Of a DNA stretch of 15,742 nt, positions 7,733 to 15,742 are shown piece by piece. The number at the start of each line of letters is the position of its first letter. The first letter of the stretch is position 1. The position numbers and the translations under genes are program-made. The DNA comes from Halocafeteria seosinensis (taxonomy: Eukaryota > Sar > Bigyra > Bicosoecida): NCBI GenBank assembly GCA_001687465.1, contig LVLI01000244.1:1-15742 (forward strand), written 5' to 3'. The notes below the pieces were generated by a model that worked only from the letters and a program-made list of their open reading frames with translations, made no database searches and was not told where the DNA came from.

Positions 7733-10700
7733 ATGGCGGTGCTGATCCAGGCCACACACGGACTACACAGCACCTCAGTGAGTCCAGTAACAATAGTAGT
7801 TCTATGTTTACTAGTTTGTTTTGCTACAGCTTCCTCCTATAGGGGATGGATGGTCTCTACGAATAGCTATGATCCCGCTGACATAAACACATTTAACATA
7901 CAACAGGTTGAGCAGGCATGTCAGGGCACGCCAACGACAACAACCATATGGAATGGACTCTCACATTCCGGAAACAGTGATACAGTAGAGGCATCGTGGC
8001 CATTTCTTTCCACGCCGGTCCATTCAGGAACCAGATTCGACCATTTTTGTGTAAGAGCGGAGACCCAAGTCCTGGTTCCAGAAGACGGGGACTACAGATT
8101 CCTCCTCAAAGTCTTAGGGGCTGGGCGACTTTTCATCGATGGACAACTTGTAAGTGATCAGGGTGAAGATGTGTTCCAGAGGCAGCTGTCAATAATCAGT
8201 CCACGCAGGTCATTGAGCTGGACACTGGAGACGATGGCGACGGTTGTCCGAATGAAGGTGAAGAGGATCGCCGTCGTTTGGACGAAGACGAGGATGAGGA
8301 TGAAGACGAGGACGAAGACGAAGATGATGGAAACGGTGCTGGAATTTGTAAGGAAGAGGAGGTGATATTATCCGAAGGCAGCCACACTGTGACGGTACGT
8401 GAATTATACCGGAGTTGCTGACAGCCTCTGCCTACTTCATGTTCAATTTGCAGGTACAATATTTCCATAACGAGGGGGTATCACGGTTGAACCTACTGTG
8501 GAAAAGAGACAAACGGGGTAAGCCTCCCGAAGGGTTCGACGGCCATAAGTTACAGAGGATTAAACGCGAAATGACTAGTCTGTTGGAAGACGATGTTGAC
8601 GAAGTCATCGGGGAGGGTACTATGAGAGGATTCGACGCCACGCTGTATTCTCTGCAAAAAGAGGACACCTGTCTTGTGCTCGACCATTTCGAAAACAACG
8701 TCATAGGTAACACAAAACAAAAAGGAATTTGGACCGCCATCGACGTATTTGAAGGAAAACGGTATGTCGGAGCTTTTGAGGCTGAATTACATCCCGATTG
8801 ATGAGTGCCTAAAGTCTTCGCAGACACGGAAGATGGCCTGACGTCCCGGATAGTCCCGTTCACAATAAAGACAATGAATATTTTTTCTCGAAGTTCCAGG
8901 GGACCCTTGTTGTTCCTAAGACTGGAAAGTACGAAATCAGACTGGAATCAGCTGATGGTTCAAAGTTGTTCATCGACGAGGAGGAGGTGAGTACTGCTGC
9001 TTACCTTATGCAGAGCAGACACGACCCAGTATCAGTCGTAACGCAGATTGTTGACAACGATGGATGCCACTCATTTGAAGGAGAGTCTACCGAGGTACAG
9101 CTTAACTCGGGGCAACATTCCCTCGTAGTACGTTCCTTACTGTCGTACCAGCTGTCCATTACCCGGCTTAACTTACATGATCTGATAACAGCTTCTCCAT
9201 TTTAAAGCTTCCGGAAAGGAATCAGGATTGCGTCTCGAGTGGTCTTGGAAAGGCTCGGGTAGCGACTTGCCAACTGGCATGGTAAACGGTGAATTTTCAC
9301 TGCTCGATGGTCGGTGGGTATTACCCACCACAGCAGAATCGCCGCCAGACAACACTGAACCCCCGGAAACTCAACCAGGTTGGCTTGTCAAGTTGTCTCC
9401 AACTGAGGTATCTGGGACGTGCTCAGTCGCAGAGCGTGAAGCTGATATCATCGCGGAAGCAGGAAATGAACAAATATGGAGTAGCATACTAGTAGATTCC
9501 ACACGGTACGTTGGCAGTACTGAGTTGACCAGTTCTTCTCTGCAGCCAATGGTTGCATCATTGTTTATGTCTATTCCAGCGGGCCATGGCCTGGGTTTCC
9601 TACCCATCCAGCAGTCGGGGGCGACAATGAACACTTCCATGCCTCCTTCGAAGGAACATTGCAAGCAGAGAAACCTGGCATCTATGCTTTCCGACTGAAA
9701 TCTGATGATGGGTCACGGCTCTTTCTTGATGGAGACGAGGTACGCCCAGTGTCACGCTATACAGAGCAAGTACAAGAAGTGATGTCAATCTGACTGTTGA
9801 GCAGGTAGTCGACAACGATGGATGTCATGGGATGCGAACCGAGACTCAGGACAAGACGGTAGGCCCTGGGCATCACACGGTTAAGGTGAGTGCCTTGACT
9901 AACAGATTACACCCCAGTGTGTCACTATTCGAATTTTCTCCACAGGTAGACTTCTTTGAGAGAGGCGGGGGAGCCGGACTAAAAGTTTACTGGGCCTGGA
10001 GGGATCGTGGAACTTCTCCGGAAGGAATGCCTAAGGATGAGTTTGTGCCACTAGATGATAGGTGGGTTTTCCAAGTTCCACCACCGCCAGAGCCCTCGCC
10101 ATCTCCTCTAAAACCGGATTCCCTGCTGCTAAACCCTGGATGGCTAGTGTCACTATTTTCTACGGAGACTTCGGGAGCTTGCTCTGTCGCGGATAGAGCA
10201 AGTGATAGGATTGAAAACACGAGAGTAGAACACGTGTGGGAAGCTATAGACATCTTGACGGGAAGGTGAGGTCCTCGTACATGCATGGTCCACATTGGTA
10301 ATATCTGGTAACTCTATTGGTACGTTTATGGTTTATGAAACACAGGGGTGAGGCTTGGCCTGGAATTCCAGATCATCCATCAGTCAATGGGAACGACGAT
10401 CACTTCTATGCCTTGTTCGAAGGAACTCTTGAAGTGGAAAAATCGGGAAGTTACGCATTTCGGTTGCGTTCTGATGACGGCTCGAGGCTACTTCTGGACG
10501 GTGACGAGGTACGATGCCTGGCAATTTCCTTGTATGATTCTATGTTCTGGAATACTCTTAGTTCTGTTATACGCGACTTCCAGGTGATCGATAACGATGG
10601 TTGTCATGCAATGGAGACAAAGACTCATGAGACTATTCTCAGCGCGGGTCGGCATTCTATAGAAGTTAGTCCCTGTCCTGGTGACACGCGGTGGTTCTGT

Positions 10701-13700
10701 TGCGCAATATGGTGCTGTTGTTGTGCTACTACAGGTTCGATTTTTTGAGAATTCAGGACACGCAGGGGTACAGCTGCTTTGGGCTTGGAAAGGGAGTGGA
10801 GACAACCCGTTGAACATGCCCAAGGACGAATTCGTAACTCTGGATAAGCGCTGGGTGTTCCATGACCCGCCTCCTCTGCATAGAGTATTTTTGCATCGTT
10901 CAATGGTACTTCCTCGGATAGAGTGTAGCGTTGTTGAATCTATGAGTCAAGAGGAAGTAACTATCTCGTTATGGATGAGGGCAATGCCTGGGAAATCCAT
11001 GACCTTGTTCTCCTTCACAGGCACCTCAGAAGAGTCGAATGGAGGCTCCGCGTGGAATAGGCCCACAACGGGAAGACAACTGCTTCTGTGGATTGATAGC
11101 AGTGGACGGTTGCAACTATCTATCCATGATAAGCCTATTAGCACCAAGTTGGTCGTAGCGAAGGGACGGTGGTCTCATATTGCCCTTGTATGGTCTTCAG
11201 GTCATTCTGGGGACCGAGGGCTGAAGTTGCTTGTCGATTTGCAAGTGGCCTATACAGGCACGGGTCCGTTGTTTGATACAGACTTGGAACAAGGCCCGGA
11301 TAACAATGGCAAAGTGGCTGGTGCCAAAGGACCTTTGTTTTCTACCAGTGGTTGTCTCCTACTCGGGCAGACACCGGAGGCCTTGGTGGCGAAGGAAGCG
11401 CTTTCCTCCGGCTATGTTTGTGGAAGTAACCTGCTTGAAGACATTGGCTATGAAGGGTACCTGGGTGAGACTATGATTTTTGACCGAGCTCTGACTGATT
11501 CTGAGATCAGGGATGTATTCAGACGTACCGTTGAAAGTTCCCATGCGCTGGCACCAAACGTGATCATTCATTACTCAGGCTTCGTATCAGGGGACGCTAC
11601 GTTGTGGTGGACTAACCTGGCGTCAAATAAGCACCACGGAGAGTTCAAGAGTGAAGGGAATTCGCCCCCTGTGTTTTTCAAGGGAGACGAGAGATTCCGT
11701 CATCCACATATTTCAACGGATCCTATAGAACTGTGGTTGACATTTGGCTTCAGGCAAATCGATTCCGATGGTTCTGAAACCACGGTCAAAGACAGGTCTG
11801 GGAAAGAACACCATGCTCATACAGTGGGGGATGCTATATTCGGCGCCTCCGACGACAATATCCGGTCTGCGGTCATGCAAACGTGTTGGGACGGTCATTT
11901 GGAGGTACCCGGCTTAAAAAACTTTGTCTGGTCTGGTCCGGACCTCCCCGGGTTTACTATCTCGATTGCCTACAGGAAGCTAGCGTCATCTTCCGAACAA
12001 ACCCTCCTCAGTAATGGTCTGGCAACGGGAGTATCAGGATCTACTCAGATATTCGTCTCGGAGGACAATGGCGGTAATTTCATTGGATCCCGTGTCTCCA
12101 TAAGAGGAGGTAACAGCTTGCGTGAGTTTTCGGGGTTCGCCAGACAAAATGATTGGCACCATGCTGCTCTTGTGTACAATGCGACGGCAAATCAACTTAC
12201 GTTCTACGTAGATGGACATTTTGTTCACCAGTCTACTCCTGATGAGGCGAACATTCCAACGATTAATCAGCCACTGTTTGTAGGAGCGACCTCTTCTTCG
12301 GGTAACGAGCGTATGTGTGCCCATGTACAGGATGTAAGAGTATTTAGCGATAGCCTAAACACGTCAACTATCCAAAAAAGTCACGTAGAAATGCGGCATA
12401 AACTTATGTTTGGTGATGGGACACTAAGTGACTGCGCAGTCGGAGATTGGGGTCCTTGGTCTCAGTGTGAAGAGTCTGATAGCTTAGATATAAATGTCGA
12501 GGACGGAGGAACGATACAGTCGCGAGTAAGGCCCAAGCTATCGGGAACTGTTGGATGTCCACCCTTACGAGAGTTTCGGCAGTGTGGGCCCGGAATCGAA
12601 TTAGACAAAGAAATTGTTGACATTCTAGAAGACACAGTGGAGAGCTTTCGCATTCGTTTGCGCACAAGACCATTATCCTCTGGCAACGTAACCATTATAT
12701 TTGACTCATCCGAGGCCAAGGAGGTTTTCGGCTTGGATGTGTGCCGGCTTCTATTTAACCAGCAAAACTGGAACGTATGGCAGACTGTTACCATTACTCC
12801 TCGGGCGTCCACTTTTGAGCGGGGTGCTAGCCAAAACTTAATCCGAATGACAGCGTTCAACTATGGGTCGTCCTTTACCATTGATGGCACTGGAATCTTT
12901 TTCAATAGCTCCGAGACACTTGTGACTAGTGATACAGTTAGCGCCTCCGTAACAGTAAAAATAACGTACTCACAGAAAGGAGAGGCCCACTGCCGAAGCT
13001 GGGGAGACCCGCATATTGTCGCGTTCGATTCTCGAAAGTATGACTTTATGGGAGTGGGCGACTACTACTTGGTACGAACTTGCGATGGGAGTTTTGTTGT
13101 ACAAGCTCGGCAAGTGGACTGTTTCCGGGTATCCTGCAACCGCGCTGTGATCATTAAGTTTCGGGAGTTCGTAATATCCATGAACGTTGACGATAGGGCT
13201 TCGTCCAACCCCATTAGGATCTTGTCGTGGGGCGTCGGAGAAGCAGCCACTCAAGCTCGGCTATTCCGGATAGGCGGGAGTCAGTCGAATCCGAAATTTC
13301 GTTTCACCATGTCTACAGGAGGGAAAGTGGATATCCACGTTAGCTCTTGGAGAGGATTTCACTACCTCAACGTACATATTTTTGTTCCTGCAATATATCG
13401 CAACAAAATTGGGGGACTGTGTGGCAGATGGGACGGAGATAAGGAGATGATAGGTTTTGATGAGGTTTCGTACGGTTCAAACAATAACTTTAACAGCCAT
13501 TCCTTTGGTTTGACCTGGCTTGTTCCAGATGATGAAAACCTGTTTATCAACAGGTTTGCTGAGATTCCAGCGACCGAAAATATAGGAGTAGTTGTTCCTG
13601 GCTTTTGTCAGGGAGCTCAACCTAACACGACAGACGTTCAAACGTGCGAAGGAGGGACACCAAAAGCGGATGACTCTTGCGAAGATCCGCTTTTTCCAAA

Positions 13701-15742
13701 CGATGAATGTGAAGATGAGTCCCCAGATGAAGATGATGATGACGACGATGAGGATGACGATGAAGATGACGACGAAGACATGGGACCGGGACCAGATCCA
13801 AGTAGCAGACCATCTCCTCCCTATGAGCCTGATTGCGATGAAGATGATGGGTCGTGCGAGGAAGCAGAGGAAGCATGTGCCAAGAAGTTCTTAAACAGCA
13901 CTGTGGCTTTAGAATGTAAAGAGAACGGAGTAGACATCGAAACATTTTATAGGAATTGTTTGCTCGAAGTGTTTCTCGTTGGAGACTTGAGTACAATTCC
14001 AGCAGCATTTGACACAATGCTGAGAGATTGCATGCTGGAAGAAGAAGACAAGGAACCATCGAACACACCGACACCAAGCGTTACCCCTTCACCGTCTTCG
14101 AGCAAAGACTCGTTTCCTAGCGCTTCTTCGAGCAGGACCCCCAGTCAGACTCGGACGCCGACGCCTACTCCGACCACCACTGCCTCAAGTGCTCCTACGA
14201 AGGAACCACCTGAGGCTGATTTTAAAGGATGTAGCGAAGTGTGGGCAATCTTTCCAATCGGACATGAATTTCCTGCGCAGGTCGATGTGCGAGTATACAA
14301 TGGCGACGAGCATGCGGTGCAAGTAGTGGGCAACATCGTTAACGAAGAAGATACCCAGACAGTTTCCGGACAACACGGAACAAAGCCAATATTTAAATTT
14401 AATGTTCATGACCATTTTAACCGGCCCGATGGAGAAGATAAAGTTCTTGGGATTTCGATAGACGGTGGATCTTTCACAGAGAATTCTCACGTCTGTGCTA
14501 ACCTACCAAGCCCGACTTCCACAAAATCAGCCAGCCGGACACCAACAAAGACTGCACAATCGACCCGAACACCAACACCGTCGCGCACTAAAACGCCGAC
14601 ACAATCCGCCACTGCTACCAGGACTCCCACAAAGACAATTACCCGAACACCCTCTAACACCCGCACACCCTCGCCAACAAAAACCCAAACTCCGAGTAAA
14701 ACAGCAAGTAGGACTAGCACACGTACACCCCCCAACACGCCCACGAACACACCTACCCACACAACAACAAACACCCCATCCACCACGGGCACACCGTCCA
14801 ACACTGAAACTCCAACAAGTAGTAATACTGCGAGTCAGACAAGCACTCGAACGCCGTCGAATACGGCGAGTCAGACTATGACGGGAACGGCGTCCAATAC
14901 TGAAACTCCGACGAGCTCTGTGACAGCGAGTGAGACTGCAACAAATACAGTTACCAAGACTCCGTCGAATACAGGCACACCGTCCAACACTGAAACTCCA
15001 ACAAGTAGTCATACTGCGAGTCAGACAGGCACTCGAACGCCATCGAATACGGCGAGTCAGACTATGACGGGAACGGCGTCCAATACTGAAACTCCTACTA
15101 GCTCTGTCACCGCTGCGGAGACCGCCACAAACACAGNTACCAGGACTCCGTCGAATACAGGCACGCCGTCCAACACTGAAACTCCAACAAGTAGTAATAC
15201 TGCGAGTCAGACAGTCACTCAGACGCCTTCAAATACTGCGTCGGAAACGGCAACTGGCACGCCTTCAAAAACTGGCACATCAACAGCCTCATCCTCGTTA
15301 ACGCCGACGCCGACGTCCAGTCATACGGCTCGAGTTACTGTCACTGTAACGTCTACGGTAACCTCGACTGTAACGATGACAGGGACGGCTACAAGCTCGG
15401 TGTCTGGATCGTCCACCTCGACCGGAACGGTATCCGTCACACCAACGTCATCTAAAACTGCATCTGCAACAGCTACAAGGAGTGGGACGGCTTCCCAAAC
15501 GGGCACACCGACAAGCACAATATCTCCGGCTGAGACAGTCACGTCTACTGTCACTTCCACTGTAACAGTCACGATGACTCCAACATCGTCGAGAAGTCCA
15601 TCCAGCAGCAATTCTGCCAGTGCAAGTGTAACGATGACACCTTCCAACACGGCCACTCAGACAATAACTGGTACTGCCTCGCTTACAAAAACTCCGACGA
15701 GCTCTGCGACAGCGAGTGAGACTGCAACAAATACAGTTACCA
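7733..15742 (+). CDS. Giant secreted PA14-LamG-TSR-VWD mosaic protein, 3' incomplete
   Basis: Exons: 7733-8149, 8209-8394, 8454-8761, 8824-8986, 9047-9127, 9192-9505, 9580-9739, 9805-9885, 9946-10265, 10346-10508, 10584-10664 and 10735-15742 and beyond; introns are 59-80 nt. At least 2427 residues, open at the window end. A signal peptide (about 1-35, hydrophobic VTIVVLCLLVCFATA) is followed by four PA14 domains (about 75-800; core motifs SDDGSRLFLDG and VVDNDGCH). Next are two LamG-like domains (about 814-1024 and 1091-1311), a TSR (1325-1377, WGPWSQC at 1330-1336) and a beta-sandwich (about 1379-1505). A VWD domain follows (about 1511-1717; GDPH 1515-1518, GGLCG 1651-1655), then an Asp/Glu run (1752-1776), a C8-like Cys segment (1792-1860) and a Thr/Pro/Ser linker. 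An unassigned domain (1918-2017) precedes a mucin-like tail. PA14 and LamG domains often bind glycans, so an extracellular coat role is inferred. One base is unresolved (N at 15137). Confidence 0.92.
8281..8328 (+). repeat. Asp-Glu dipeptide repeat inside the first PA14 domain
   Basis: Seven consecutive Asp-Glu pairs followed by Asp-Asp are coded by GAC/GAT-GAA/GAG triplets. They sit in exon 2, after the position of the DNDG motif of the other PA14 units. The pseudogene copy (about 5310-5345, minus) has only a short CQDEDG at the same place. Confidence 0.85.
8454..10734 (+). repeat. Three tandem copies of a three-exon PA14 genomic cassette
   Basis: Units 8454-9191, 9192-9945 and 9946-10734 each contain exons of about 308-320, 160-163 and exactly 81 nt, separated by introns of phase 2, 0 and 0 and ending in a phase-0 intron. 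The first exon of each unit encodes the end of one PA14 domain and the start of the next. The second encodes the FEGTL to GSRL(F/L)LDGDE core. The third encodes 27 residues beginning (V/I)(V/I)DNDGCH. Sequence similarity covers exons; introns have diverged. Confidence 0.92.
13713..13788 (+). repeat. Acidic run after the VWD domain
   Basis: An imperfect GAT/GAC/GAA/GAG trinucleotide run encoding an almost pure Asp/Glu stretch of about 25 residues between the VWD domain and a Pro/Ser linker. It may bind cations or act as a flexible spacer in the extracellular protein. Confidence 0.8.
14511..15742 (+). repeat. Thr/Ser/Pro-rich mucin-like tail with 186-bp tandem repeats
   Basis: From about residue 2018 the protein is almost only Thr, Ser, Pro, Ala, Asn and Gly. 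An early part has degenerate TPTKT/TRTPS units. From 14788 a 186-bp (62-residue) unit starting GTPSNTETPTSS recurs at 14974 and 15160, the third copy decaying after about 90 bp. A fragment of the same unit (TPTSSATASETATNTVT) returns at 15691-15741. Between these lie Thr-Val runs (near 15335-15375 and 15535-15575). Such tails are usually heavily O-glycosylated and extended. The end of the protein, and whether it carries a membrane or GPI anchor, lies outside the window. Confidence 0.9.

Noticed and set aside
8281-8328. Acidic repeat as a frameshift or assembly error
   Set aside because: The repeat stays in frame, exon 2 length (186 nt) preserves phase 0 on both sides, and the residues after it resume the PA14 pattern.
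13622-15656. Long minus-strand frames rich in Val, Arg or Ser opposite the large gene
   Set aside because: They are antisense shadows of the Asp/Glu and Thr/Pro-rich repeats, whose codon pattern keeps other frames open.

Overview
The window comes from a nuclear genome of a microbial eukaryote. It has dense short spliceosomal GT-AG introns (15 inferred; 14 are 59-80 nt, one is 158 nt), a cysteine dioxygenase, a probable organelle-targeted protein, a very large secreted mosaic protein (PA14, LamG, TSR, VWD and a Thr/Ser/Pro mucin-like tail) and decayed transposable elements. Mosaic extracellular proteins with Thr/Pro-rich tails suggest an alga or another protist that builds an elaborate extracellular coat. 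I cannot name the lineage from sequence alone.

Layout. 4-901: a foldback/TIR element with 142-bp inverted ends (8 mismatches by eye) and no recognisable transposase. 902-1999: no supportable gene, one perfect hairpin. 2000-3101: a five-exon cysteine dioxygenase gene (242 aa) with all iron-ligand residues. 3393-4646: an intronless orphan ORF (417 aa) with a mitochondrial-type leader. 4776-5615 (minus): a degenerate copy of the large gene downstream, keeping its first PA14 exons and part of its VWD domain with everything between deleted. 5648-5815: two tandem partial copies of the repeat that forms the ends of the 4-901 element. 5816-6603: no supportable gene. 6604-7070 (minus): a frameshifted remnant of a LINE-like retroelement C-terminus. 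7071-7732: probable upstream region of the large gene. 7733-15742 and beyond: the large secreted protein gene, at least 12 exons, at least 2427 residues, still open at the window edge.

The large gene is the centrepiece. Its first 2.7 kb of coding sequence is four PA14 domains built by tandem duplication of a three-exon genomic cassette of about 740-790 bp, with intron positions and phases kept. The rest is one uninterrupted exon of more than 5 kb carrying two LamG-like domains, a thrombospondin type 1 repeat, a beta-sandwich, a VWD domain, an acidic stretch, a C8-like Cys region, an unassigned domain of about 100 residues and a mucin-like tail with 62-residue tandem repeats. A signal peptide and disulfide-type domains point to an extracellular matrix or cell-coat role. 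The nearby inverted pseudogene shows that the locus has duplicated and rearranged. The dioxygenase and the orphan gene show no functional link to it.
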